In this document: piece by piece, positions 56,383-64,000 of the stretch | How the letters are laid out: each line of letters opens with the position of its first letter | Numbering within the stretch: the stretch's first letter is position 1 | Source: Ruegeria profundi | GTDB lineage: Bacteria; Pseudomonadota; Alphaproteobacteria; Rhodobacterales; Rhodobacteraceae | Direction of reading: 5' to 3' | Assembly (NCBI RefSeq): GCF_001507545.1 | Contig: NZ_LQBP01000005.1 | Location: forward strand, 186,001 to 250,000 | DNA length: 64,000 nucleotides | Program-made: the position numbers and the translations under genes | Notes under the pieces: model-generated | What the model saw: only the letters and a program-made list of their open reading frames with translations | Database searches by the model: none | Told to the model about the DNA's origin: nothing

Positions 56383-56889
56383 ATGCAGCGCAGACGTTCT
56401 TCGACCCGCGGGTTCAAACGCACCGCGACATTGCTGAACGACCAGATCAGGCGCGCCGGGGAGAGCCGGGGTTTTGCCGTGTCACGTCTGTTGACCCATT
56501 GGGCTGAAATTGTCGGGCAGGATCTGGCCGCTATCGCGAGGCCAGTGAATGTCGGCTATGGCAAGGGCGGTATTGGCGCGACGTTGACGGTGCTGACGAC
56601 CGGTCCGCAGGCCCCAATGCTTGAGATGCAGAAAGAACAATTGCGCGACAAGGTGAACTCCGTCTATGGCTACAACGCCATCAGCCGGGTGCGCATCACG
56701 CAGACCGCTCTGACCGGGTTTGCCGAGGGGCAGGCCAGTTTTGACCACAAGCCGAAACCGGCAAAACCAAGACTCAATCCAGAGATTGCAGCCGAGGCAG
56801 ACCGGACCGCACGCGAGGTTCACGATGGTGATTTGCGCGCGGCCCTTGAACGTCTGGGTCGTAACGTTCTATCCAAACAAAAACGCTGA
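56383..56889 (+). CDS. DUF721 (DciA-like) protein
   Basis: A 168-aa protein with the DUF721 core WAEIVGQDLAAIARPVNV and the later AISRVRITQT in a KH-like fold. DciA relatives load the replicative helicase in bacteria lacking DnaC; this is a plausible but unproven role here. ATG 56383 begins MQRRRSSTRGFKRTATLL; a much longer in-frame extension overlaps mutY and is rejected. Followed by a dsbA-like gene 14 nt downstream. Confidence 0.8.
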   Translation: MQRRRSSTRGFKRTATLLNDQIRRAGESRGFAVSRLLTHWAEIVGQDLAAIARPVNVGYGKGGIGATLTVLTTGPQAPMLEMQKEQLRDKVNSVYGYNAISRVRITQTALTGFAEGQASFDHKPKPAKPRLNPEIAAEADRTAREVHDGDLRAALERLGRNVLSKQKR

Positions 56890-56903
56890 GAAAGGGCTGA
56901 GAA

Positions 56904-57566
56904 ATGAGCCGTATTGCAACTGGAATCTGCGCGGCTGTCGCCATTGCCGCAGGCGGCTATTGGCTGTCGCTGTCGAATTCCACGTCTTCGTATCCGCTGA
57001 TCAGCAGCGCCGAAGCACAAGAAGCCGATCTGGACACCTCGACAATTGTCGAGATGGTGCAGGGGGCCGAGGATGCGCCTGTCGAAATCATCGAGTATGC
57101 CTCTTACACCTGTCCGCATTGTGCCAATTTCCATAACGGCCCGTTCAAGCAGTTGAAAAAGGACTTTATCGACACCGGTAAGGTGAAATTCATCTATCGT
57201 GAGGTGTATTTTGACCGATATGGTCTGTGGGCCTCGATGGTTGCGCGTTGCGACGGGCCTGAAAAGTTCTTCGGGATTTCTGATCTGATCTATGAAGGTC
57301 AATCCGAATGGACGAAGGCAGGCGGCCCTGCCGAGATCGTGGATGAACTGCGCAAGATCGGGCGGCTGGCCGGTATCGACAATGATCAGCTTGAGGCTTG
57401 TCTGCAGGACGGAACACGCGCTCAGACGCTGGTGGCCTGGTATCAGGAAAACGCCGAACGCGACGGCGTTCAATCCACACCGTCGTTCATCATTAACGGA
57501 GAGAAAGTGGGCAACCAGTCTTATGCCGATTTCAAAAAGCTGATCGAGGCTGAACTGGGTAGTTAA
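56904..57566 (+). CDS. DsbA-family thiol-disulfide oxidoreductase
   Basis: A 220-aa exported thioredoxin-fold protein: signal sequence or anchor to about 30, active site CPHC in YASYTCPHCANFH near 69-72, then the inserted helical domain and the cis-Pro segment SVQSTPSFIIN-type STPSFIINGEKVG near 192. Likely oxidises or isomerises disulfides in the periplasm. Cotranscribed with the DUF721 gene. In many Rhodobacterales this pair precedes smc, but here lpxK on the other strand follows. Confidence 0.88.
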   Translation: MSRIATGICAAVAIAAGGYWLSLSNSTSSYPLISSAEAQEADLDTSTIVEMVQGAEDAPVEIIEYASYTCPHCANFHNGPFKQLKKDFIDTGKVKFIYREVYFDRYGLWASMVARCDGPEKFFGISDLIYEGQSEWTKAGGPAEIVDELRKIGRLAGIDNDQLEACLQDGTRAQTLVAWYQENAERDGVQSTPSFIINGEKVGNQSYADFKKLIEAELGS

Positions 57567-57577
57567 GCAATTGATGT

Positions 57578-57600
57578 GACCAGCCTGTTCAGGGCTGGTC
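57578..57600. terminator. Hairpin between convergent dsbA-like and lpxK genes
   Basis: GACCAGCC (57578-57585) pairs with GGCTGGTC (57593-57600) around a 7-nt loop, just after the dsbA-like stop and 5 nt before the lpxK stop. No T run is present, so termination efficiency is doubtful. Confidence 0.5.
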
Positions 57601-57605
57601 GCCAC

Positions 57606-58604
57606 TCAGGGCGAGGGGGCAATCCGCAAAAGCATCTGCCGGACCTTGTCGGGCTCATTTACCCTAAGTCGCACCGGCAAGGTGATCACCTTGCTTCGAA
57701 ATGCGGGTGGCAGGCGAACCGCGTCTTTTTCCGTTGTAACCATCTGCGCGCCGAGCAGGCGTGCGTCGTTTTCCAACCGCGTCATCAGCGCCGGGGTCAA
57801 AGGCTGGTGATCATCCAGCGCTTCGGCCCTTAGCAACTTAGCGCCTTGCTGGCGCAGGGTGGCAAAGAACTTCTCGGGATGGCCGATCCCTGCAAAGGCC
57901 AGAACAGGCGTGTCACTCCAATCCATACCGGTTTGCAGGGGTTCAACGGCTCCTGTTGCATGGGGTTTGGTCAGGGCTTGCCCCCAACGAGCCGCAAATT
58001 CGGTTTGCGCCGCGTCATCACCCAGAGACAACACCAGATCAGCGCGCCTTAGCCCGACCTCGACAGGTTCACGCAACGGTCCTGCTGGCAGGCACAACCC
58101 ATTGCCAAAGCCACGTGCCGCATCTACCACGATAACCGAGAAATCCTTGGCGACCGACGGGTTCTGAAACCCGTCATCAAGCAGAATCACAGTTGCACCT
58201 GCTTCCGCTGCGGCGCGGGCACCGGCGGCGCGGTCCTTGGCGACCCAAACCTCGGCAAAGGCAGCCAGCAACAATGGCTCATCCCCAACCTGTGCGGCGC
58301 TGTGTTTGGTCGGATCGACCTGCACCGGACCCTCCAGTGACCCACCGTGACCGCGTGTGACGACGTGTGGTTGGTGCCAGGCGTCGCGCAGTTGCTCGAT
58401 CATCCAAATCACGGTCGGCGTCTTACCGGTGCCACCTGCGTTCAGATTGCCGATGCAGATGACCGGAACACCGGGTTTGTAGCCCGCGCCGGCCGCGACC
58501 CGCCGCGCCGTGGCTGCGGCGTAGACGTGGCCAAGCGGCGCCAGAAGACGCGCGCGCAGATCCAGTTGGTCCGGCGCGGTGTTCCAAAAGTTCGGTGCCC
58601 GCAT
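57606..58604 (-). CDS. lpxK: Tetraacyldisaccharide 4'-kinase
   Basis: Phosphorylates the 4' position of lipid A disaccharide at the inner membrane. The 332-aa product has the P-loop [11 protein letters not shown] near residues 51-61 and the family segment [14 protein letters not shown] near 147. The start ATG 58604 overlaps the stop of the waaA-like gene (TGATG). An in-frame ATG at 58631 is rejected because it would lie 27 nt inside that gene. Last gene of the pmbA-cysQ-waaA-lpxK chain. Confidence 0.92.
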   Translation of the reverse strand: MRAPNFWNTAPDQLDLRARLLAPLGHVYAAATARRVAAGAGYKPGVPVICIGNLNAGGTGKTPTVIWMIEQLRDAWHQPHVVTRGHGGSLEGPVQVDPTKHSAAQVGDEPLLLAAFAEVWVAKDRAAGARAAAEAGATVILLDDGFQNPSVAKDFSVIVVDAARGFGNGLCLPAGPLREPVEVGLRRADLVLSLGDDAAQTEFAARWGQALTKPHATGAVEPLQTGMDWSDTPVLAFAGIGHPEKFFATLRQQGAKLLRAEALDDHQPLTPALMTRLENDARLLGAQMVTTEKDAVRLPPAFRSKVITLPVRLRVNEPDKVRQMLLRIAPSP

Positions 58605-59827
58605 CACTTCGTACTCCGCTGATCCAGGCAATCCTGTACCATATCGACCAGTTTATCAGCCTGGGGTGCGCCTTCGGAAACGATACGCCATCCCGCCAAT
58701 GCCATATCCGCGGCGCGGTCCGGCGAAAGCAGCTCAACCACGGCGTCACCCAACTCGGTTGCCGTTCTGACGACGCGGGTTGCCCCGGCCTGATCCAACT
58801 GATCGTATATCTGCTGATGCCGATGCACAAACGGGCCGTGGATCACGGATGAGCCAAGCGCAACGCCAACCAGCGGATCATGCCCGCCCGCGCCCCTTTC
58901 AAGTGAGCGGCCCATAAAAGTGACAGGCGAGACCCTGTGCCACAAACCCAGATCTTCCTGTTCGGACGACAGTATGACCTGCGTGGTGTCTTCGATCTGC
59001 CCGCCCGTATCCCAATTGGTACAACGCAGGTCCATGTTTTCCAGGCGGCGGTGCAGTGGCTCGGCCTCGGCCACGTCCGCCACATGCAGCACCAGCGTTA
59101 GCCGCGGCAGTATCCGCAGCGCCTGACGGTGGGCGGTAAGGACCGAGATGAATTCCGTATCCAGCACACAGGCTGAAAGCCAAACTGGACGCCCGGCCAG
59201 CGCGTGGGTGATCTCGATCAGCTCATCTTCAGGCCAGGGTTTAGGGTTTGGACTAACATGCAGGGGTGGAGCTTCGGACACCTTGCTTGACGCGATACCA
59301 AGGCGTCGGATGGTGCGTACCGTTTCGGGCGTTGTGGCCAGAATCGATTGAAAGCAATCTAACGTAAAACGGGTGATATCGGGCAGCCACCGTGCACCGC
59401 GCGCGATGTTGATGTCGATCTGCGCCTCGATAAGGATCAGGGGGATACCCCGCTCATCGGCGCGTGTAATCACATTTGGCATCAGGCCGCCCCCGACCCA
59501 CAGGCCGATATCCGGGCGCCAATGATCAAGAAACGCCCGCGCTGCGCCGGTCTGTTCCAGCGGCAGATCGACAAGCGGAAACTCGGACCGATCCCAGCGC
59601 GACAGATCGGCTCCGGGCGGCGTTGTCAGCAGTACATTCAAATTAGGCCGGACCTGTTGCAGGCGACGGCAGAAATCGGTCACCGCGCGTTGACGGTCTT
59701 GGGTGCTGATGTGCGCCCAAATGACTTCACCTTCCGGGCGGTCTGGATAAGACAAGGCAGCCGCGTTAGGTACGCCCCAGGAAAGAACCCTATATGCAGC
59801 CAGGCTGAGCGAACGCGGCTTGCTCAT
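58604..59827 (-). CDS. waaA: 3-deoxy-D-manno-octulosonic acid transferase-like protein
   Basis: GT30-like Kdo transferase of 407 aa: N-terminal domain with [16 protein letters not shown] and the catalytic-loop region [12 protein letters not shown]-terminal domain with [21 protein letters not shown] in place of the classic GGHNPLEPA. No N-terminal TM anchor is obvious. It transfers Kdo to lipid IVA. Placement directly before lpxK supports the call; the altered motif and shorter N-terminus leave some doubt about donor or acceptor. Confidence 0.8.
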   Translation of the reverse strand: MSKPRSLSLAAYRVLSWGVPNAAALSYPDRPEGEVIWAHISTQDRQRAVTDFCRRLQQVRPNLNVLLTTPPGADLSRWDRSEFPLVDLPLEQTGAARAFLDHWRPDIGLWVGGGLMPNVITRADERGIPLILIEAQIDINIARGARWLPDITRFTLDCFQSILATTPETVRTIRRLGIASSKVSEAPPLHVSPNPKPWPEDELIEITHALAGRPVWLSACVLDTEFISVLTAHRQALRILPRLTLVLHVADVAEAEPLHRRLENMDLRCTNWDTGGQIEDTTQVILSSEQEDLGLWHRVSPVTFMGRSLERGAGGHDPLVGVALGSSVIHGPFVHRHQQIYDQLDQAGATRVVRTATELGDAVVELLSPDRAADMALAGWRIVSEGAPQADKLVDMVQDCLDQRSTK

Positions 59828-60624
59828 GGGCGAATGCCGGTGCTGCCGGGGTCAAGCCGTGCCCGCAAGATCTGGTGCACTGCCGCGCCCGCCGCAATCA
59901 CGCCGTTCAGACGTGGATTTGCGTTGTTGAATCGCAGAGGAAGACCGAGCCGGTCAGAGCAGGTGCCGCCCGCCTCGCGGATAATCAGGTCGCCTGCGGC
60001 GATATCCCATTCCCAACTCGGCCGAAGCGTCAGCATCCCGTCGAACCGGCCTTGTCCGACAAGCGCCAGTCGATAGGCAAGCGAGGGGCGGTAAACCCGT
60101 TTGAATTCCGGCACTTCGCCTTGCCGCCAATGGCGCGGGTCGAGGTTGGGCTTGGCGGCCAGAATCTCGGCCGTTTCCAAGGTTGAAACCCCGGAAACAC
60201 GGATCGGGGCACCGTTCAACGTCGCGCCTTGCCCCTTTGCAGCCGCGTAAAGCAGATCGCGCCGCGGTAGGAAAATCACCGCTGCCGTTACTTCGCCCCG
60301 CTCGGCGACCGCCAAAGAGTGCGCCCATGTGCGCGACCCTTCGGCAAAACTGCGGGTGCCATCAATGGGGTCGATGATAAACAGACGGTCCTTCGATAAC
60401 CGGGCGCTGTTGTCTTCGGTTTCTTCGCTTAGCCAGCCATAGCCGGGCCGGGCGAAGGGCAGGCGCTGTTCCAACATGGCGTTGACGGCAAGATCGGCCT
60501 CGGTCACCGGCCCCGCGCCGCCGGGTTTATCCCAGCGTTGCGCCGTATCACCCGAATACCGTGTCGCGATCTTTCCGGCCTCTAATGCGGCGTCGATCAG
60601 AAGTTGCAGGTCAGCTGCCGGCAA
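59824..60624 (-). CDS. CysQ/inositol-monophosphatase family phosphatase
   Basis: A 266-aa lithium-sensitive phosphatase fold: SEETEDN (about 65-71), IDPIDGTRSFAEG (about 84-96) and WDIAAGDLIIREAGG (about 204-218) are the three metal and substrate motifs. Candidates are 3'(2'),5'-bisphosphate nucleotidase (CysQ) or inositol monophosphatase; motifs alone do not choose. Overlaps pmbA by 14 nt and waaA by 4 nt. Confidence 0.85.
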   Translation of the reverse strand: MPAADLQLLIDAALEAGKIATRYSGDTAQRWDKPGGAGPVTEADLAVNAMLEQRLPFARPGYGWLSEETEDNSARLSKDRLFIIDPIDGTRSFAEGSRTWAHSLAVAERGEVTAAVIFLPRRDLLYAAAKGQGATLNGAPIRVSGVSTLETAEILAAKPNLDPRHWRQGEVPEFKRVYRPSLAYRLALVGQGRFDGMLTLRPSWEWDIAAGDLIIREAGGTCSDRLGLPLRFNNANPRLNGVIAAGAAVHQILRARLDPGSTGIRP

Positions 60625-61957
60625 GTGTCATTCCTTCGACCAGAATCGAGGGGACAACCCGCGACAGCCAGGGCCGCGCGTCGTTTGCCGGGATGATCCG
60701 TTTCAGCATATCGCGCAGATTGCCTGCGATGGTGCATTCATTGACCGGGTGCGTAATCTCTCCGTTTTCGACCCAGAACCCCGAGGCCCCGCGCGAATAA
60801 TCGCCGGTGTTCGGATTGATGGTGGACCCGATCATCGACGTCACCAATAGGCCGGTGCCCATGTCGCGCAGCAGGTCTTCGCGGCTGTGTTTGCCCTGCG
60901 TCAGACTCAGGTTCCAGTTGCTGGGCGATGGCGGTCCGGACACACCGCGGGCCGCATTGCCTGTCGAGGTCATGTCCAGTTTGCGCGCGCTGGACAGGTC
61001 CAGGGTCCAACCGGTCAGGACACCATTTTCGACAATCGCACGCCGTTGCGTCGGCAACCCCTCGGCATCAAAGGGGCGCGAGCCTGAGATGCGTGGGCGG
61101 TGTGGGTCTTCGATTAGCGACAGATGCTCTGGCAGCACTTGCTCGCCCAGAGAATCCTTAAGCCAGGATGCCCCGCGTGCAATTGCGGCCCCGTTACTGG
61201 CCGCCAGCAAATGACCGATCAGCGAGGATGAAATTCGTTCGTCAAACAGGACCGGAAACGTACCTGTGGCAGGCTTGCGGGCACCCACCAGCGCTACGGC
61301 GCGTTCGCCGGCGGTGCGGCCGATCTCGTCGGGGCTGCGCAGGTCGCTTTGGAAGGTGCGGCTGTCGCCGTCATAGTCGCGCTCCATCCCCGTGCCTTCG
61401 CCCGAGATCGCCACGCAAGAGGTGGATCGGCTGCTGCGGGCATAACCGCCGGAAAAGCCATTGGTTGCCGCCAGATGCACGCGATGCGTGCCATAGCCCG
61501 CCGCCGCATCCGAAACTTGCGAAACGCCGTGAACCGCAAGCGCCGCCGCCTCGGCCGCCAATGCATCTTGCAACAAATCCTCAGCTGCCGGTTCCTGGGC
61601 TGGATCGAACAATTCAAGCGCGGTAACGTCCCAGCCAGTGGCCAACTGGTCCGAATGGGCTAACCCGGCAAACGGGTCCTCTGGTGCCTCGCGGGCCATG
61701 GCGACGGCGCGTTCGGCCATGGTGGCCAGTGTTTCGGGGCTGCTGTCCGAACTGGATACAATCGCTTGCCGCTGACCCAGCAAGACCCGCAGGCCAAGAT
61801 CAGTACCCTCTGACCGCTCGGCATGTTCCAGCGCGCCGCCACGGACTTCGACAGAGACCGAAGATCCGTCGATCACAATGGCATCCGCAGCATCCGCCCC
61901 GGCTTTGCGGGCAGCGTCCAGCAGGGCGTGGCTGATATCTTCAGGTGTACGGGTCAT
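60611..61957 (-). CDS. pmbA: TldD/PmbA-family protein, PmbA type
   Basis: A 448-aa modulator of DNA gyrase family protein. It has the PmbA N-terminal ADAADAIVIDGSSVSVEVRGG, the central GTFPVLFDERISSSLIGHLL and the C-terminal SGFWVENGEITHPVNECTIAGNL. PmbA lacks the metal-protease motif of TldD and works with it in E. coli microcin and CcdA processing. No tldD is in the window. First gene of the leftward chain to lpxK. Confidence 0.88.
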   Translation of the reverse strand: MTRTPEDISHALLDAARKAGADAADAIVIDGSSVSVEVRGGALEHAERSEGTDLGLRVLLGQRQAIVSSSDSSPETLATMAERAVAMAREAPEDPFAGLAHSDQLATGWDVTALELFDPAQEPAAEDLLQDALAAEAAALAVHGVSQVSDAAAGYGTHRVHLAATNGFSGGYARSSRSTSCVAISGEGTGMERDYDGDSRTFQSDLRSPDEIGRTAGERAVALVGARKPATGTFPVLFDERISSSLIGHLLAASNGAAIARGASWLKDSLGEQVLPEHLSLIEDPHRPRISGSRPFDAEGLPTQRRAIVENGVLTGWTLDLSSARKLDMTSTGNAARGVSGPPSPSNWNLSLTQGKHSREDLLRDMGTGLLVTSMIGSTINPNTGDYSRGASGFWVENGEITHPVNECTIAGNLRDMLKRIIPANDARPWLSRVVPSILVEGMTLAGS

Positions 61958-62401
61958 GCGGCCTCCGGTTGCAATGCACTGGACCTAGCCTTGGACTGCC
62001 GTTCCCGCAAGACCTCAGGGCAGATTGAGTCGCCGTTGAGCCCGGCAAACCGCGCCTAGTTTCGAAGGCGGCAGACAAAGGGTCTGGGTCTTTAATCAGA
62101 CGCGTCTTCGGTGTTCTAGGGAGGTTGAACGTTTCTGCAGTAATCGTGCCTTTCAACGTGTTCGTCGAGCATGGCCTAACGGCCGAACCTCAAAGGCATG
62201 TTCTGTTGCACCACGCTAAGTTTTTTTGTTGTGAAGCAAAAATCCTTCAAACGAGAAGTTGAATGCGAATATCCTGGCACTTTTTGATGGCCGAAAGGCC
62301 GGGCGACGCATCGCTCGGGCGCTGATGGAAGAACTTAGTTAGAAACCTGAATTCCTAGTGCGGCGAAGCCCATTTAAGGCTGAGCTTCACCGCTGAGAGC
62401 A
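61958..62401. other. 444-bp spacer without a supported gene
   Basis: Between pmbA and the DUF2125 gene. I found no full-length gene, terminator or tRNA on either strand. It is more A+T-rich in its middle (a seven-T run near 62221-62227) and holds a short start-less open frame (reading ...ALFDGRKAGRRIARALMEEL) and a fragment TTCTGTTGCACC that is faintly like IS ends. It may carry the divergence-free promoter of pmbA on its left and decayed DNA on its right. Confidence 0.5.
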
Positions 62402-63925
62402 TCATTTGATGCGCTGACCATTGGCCAGAATCTGACCGTCTTCGGTGAATTCGATCTTGGAGTTCAGCGTGTCCGGCGCGTCGCCCGGAACAGCCATCAT
62501 GCCCATCATCATGCGCGCGCCAATCGCTTCGTTCTCGTCAACCAGGCCCATGCTGATCAGCGTGTCGATCAAAGCGTTGGCACCCACCAGTTGCAGGTTC
62601 GCCACGCCCGTAGGGGTCGGCATACCGTCAAACTCGGCCGCGTTGGAATTGTCGAAGGTAAAGTCGCCATCTCCGGTCAGCTTAGCGCCAACCAAAGAGA
62701 CCAGCAATTCGTTGATCTTCAGCGAATGCAGCTCACCCGGCGCAGCGCCCGTGGTCTCCATGGCTTCGACCGATTCCGGATCGAACAAGTTTGTCAGTAT
62801 TTTTGCAGTACCGGTTGCGTCCAACGCAATGGTTGCAGGGTCACGCGGTAAGGCGCCTGCCGGATCGAACATGCTCCACAACACATCCGACATGGTGAAA
62901 TCCTTCAGGTTCATGGCAAAGCCAAAGGGCTGAACCTCTTCGGATTGCTGTACCGGAAATTCGAACTTCATACCGGCATTTGCCATCGCGATTTCGATCG
63001 GAAAGGGCAGGTCATCCGTGGTCACCGCCAGTTTCGAGCTGTTCTGCTCGACATCATAGGCCAGGCGCTGATCGTCGATGCTGACGCCAAAGCGTCCGCC
63101 TTCGGATTCGCTTCCCATCGAGAATGCCTCGCCCTCGCTGGTGCCTGCAATCGCGGTTTGACCGGAGGCATAGGTAAACAGACCCGAGAATGAAAAGCCG
63201 TTCTCAAAGAAGGCTTGCGGGTCTGTCCCGTCGAAATCGTCTGGGACCACGCTGGTACCCTCGAACGTGAGCTGGTTCAGTGATCCGTTAATCTTGCCGT
63301 CATCCGATCCTTCAGGGTCGTTGAACACCAGATCATAGGTGAGCGTCGCGGCTGTCATATTCTGATCAACTGACCGCGACTCACCGATTTTCATTCGTGT
63401 GCTGCCAGCCAGGTCGGATAGTTTCAGATCCATGTCCAGACTGTCTTCTGGAATGGTCTCGTCATCGACTTGCAGGCCGCCCAGCTTCAGTCCAAGCGCT
63501 GGCGCGGAATAGTCATAGGTCATATCGTCAGGATCGCCCGAGACCACCATCTCCAGCCCTGTGTGGTAGTATTCGATATCGACCGAGAACGCCTCGCCAT
63601 CCTCTTCACCGGACAAGGTCATGGGAAGGCTTTCCGGCAGACCGATATTGACTGTGCCATCGCCGTTTTCGGTCAGGGTCATCTGCGGGACGTTCATCTC
63701 AAACGATCCGCTAGCGTCCGGAACGGTGGCGACCACCTTCATATCCGTGATGGTGGTCACATTGCCTGCTGTCGATTGCTCTGCCGATACGGTATATCCC
63801 ATCTGGGACAAGTAGGCTTGCCAGTCATCCCACACCTGTTGGGCGGTGACGTCGGCGAGCGCGCCTTGGGTGACAAGGGCATAAGCTAAGACTGCGCCGC
63901 TGCTGCGACGAAGGAAAACGGACAT
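62402..63925 (-). CDS. DUF2125 exported protein
   Basis: A 507-aa protein with an N-terminal signal peptide (SGAVLAYALVTQGALA) and a long acidic beta-rich body matching the DUF2125 family, which occurs in alphaproteobacterial envelopes with unknown role. No catalytic motif seen. The ATG at 63925 (MSVFLRRSSG) starts at the signal peptide and has GAAGGG upstream; a 22-residue extension to 63991 is rejected. It is the last gene of the window and seems monocistronic. Confidence 0.8.
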   Translation of the reverse strand: MSVFLRRSSGAVLAYALVTQGALADVTAQQVWDDWQAYLSQMGYTVSAEQSTAGNVTTITDMKVVATVPDASGSFEMNVPQMTLTENGDGTVNIGLPESLPMTLSGEEDGEAFSVDIEYYHTGLEMVVSGDPDDMTYDYSAPALGLKLGGLQVDDETIPEDSLDMDLKLSDLAGSTRMKIGESRSVDQNMTAATLTYDLVFNDPEGSDDGKINGSLNQLTFEGTSVVPDDFDGTDPQAFFENGFSFSGLFTYASGQTAIAGTSEGEAFSMGSESEGGRFGVSIDDQRLAYDVEQNSSKLAVTTDDLPFPIEIAMANAGMKFEFPVQQSEEVQPFGFAMNLKDFTMSDVLWSMFDPAGALPRDPATIALDATGTAKILTNLFDPESVEAMETTGAAPGELHSLKINELLVSLVGAKLTGDGDFTFDNSNAAEFDGMPTPTGVANLQLVGANALIDTLISMGLVDENEAIGARMMMGMMAVPGDAPDTLNSKIEFTEDGQILANGQRIK

Positions 63926-64000
63926 CTGAGAACCCTTCTTTATCAATTTGCCGGCATCGTCGTGCCTGCAGAGGCAGGCGTCAAGGGGCAAGGGCTGGAC

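Noticed and set aside
62195..62230. Insertion-sequence end near TTCTGTTGCACC
   Set aside because: Only a short loose match, no inverted partner, target duplication or transposase could be found.

Overview
The window looks like chromosome of a marine Roseobacter-group alphaproteobacterium (Rhodobacterales, Ruegeria-like). The placement rests on gene content read from the translations: a CcrM-type GANTC methyltransferase, the alphaproteobacterial flagellin regulators FlaF and FlbT beside a DUF1217 flagellar gene, a HutF-type five-step histidine pathway, an IalB-family protein and polyamine uptake genes. The DNA is fairly G+C-rich throughout. I saw no rRNA, tRNA, CRISPR array, prophage or intact insertion sequence. 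Almost all of it reads as ordinary, densely packed core and metabolic chromosome, mostly in short operons with start/stop overlaps.

Layout. 1-3.4 kb: serine synthesis (3' part of serC, then serA) and a PP1-like phosphatase. 3.3-12.3 kb: a malonyl-CoA synthetase gene, then a complete histidine-utilisation locus with hutF-hutC leftward and hutI-hutH-hutG-hutU rightward from a short AT-rich divergent spacer. 12.4-14.4 kb: serB, then an ArsR/SRPBCC/YCII three-gene unit with a perfect dyad at its promoter. 14.4-20.9 kb: asparaginase, IalB-like protein, a 54-aa lipoprotein gene behind a perfect FNR-type box, an LprI-like protein, rlmN, a cytochrome P460-family protein, and cbpA-cbpM. 20.9-28.6 kb: a Cys/Met PLP enzyme, a LOG-family protein, a Thr/Ser dehydratase, dapD and dapE, and between the last two a bacterial ionotropic-glutamate-receptor-like channel. 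28.6-32.8 kb: RNase R and a lytic transglycosylase. 32.9-40.5 kb: a putrescine island (spuC-like aminotransferase, FCD-type GntR regulator, potFGHI, puuB-like oxidase) with three copies of a shared TGATCAAAT element.

41.4-47.1 kb is flagellar: flgD and fliK leftward, then flgJ-like, flgN-like, fliC, flaF, flbT and a DUF1217 gene rightward. The flagellin mRNA leader is about 200 nt and can form several hairpins, which suits post-transcriptional control by FlbT. 47.2-54 kb holds two class III nucleotide cyclases of quite different design (one with an N-terminal DUF427 domain, one membrane-bound), a membrane-anchored winged-helix regulator, rnhB, and ccrM with three GANTC sites just upstream of its start. 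54-62 kb: an AlkB-type hydroxylase, mutY divergent from a DUF721 gene and dsbA, and a leftward chain pmbA, a CysQ/IMPase-like gene, waaA-like and lpxK. The window ends with a leftward DUF2125 protein.

No single locus can be shown from sequence alone to be an entirely new system. The most unusual coding sequences are the glutamate-receptor-like channel (25611-26669), the DUF427-cyclase fusion (47199-48773) and the two-TM winged-helix protein next to it (48873-49574). The best new regulatory hypotheses are the GntR operators in the putrescine island, the FNR box before the tiny lipoprotein, the GANTC cluster before ccrM, and the structured flagellin leader.
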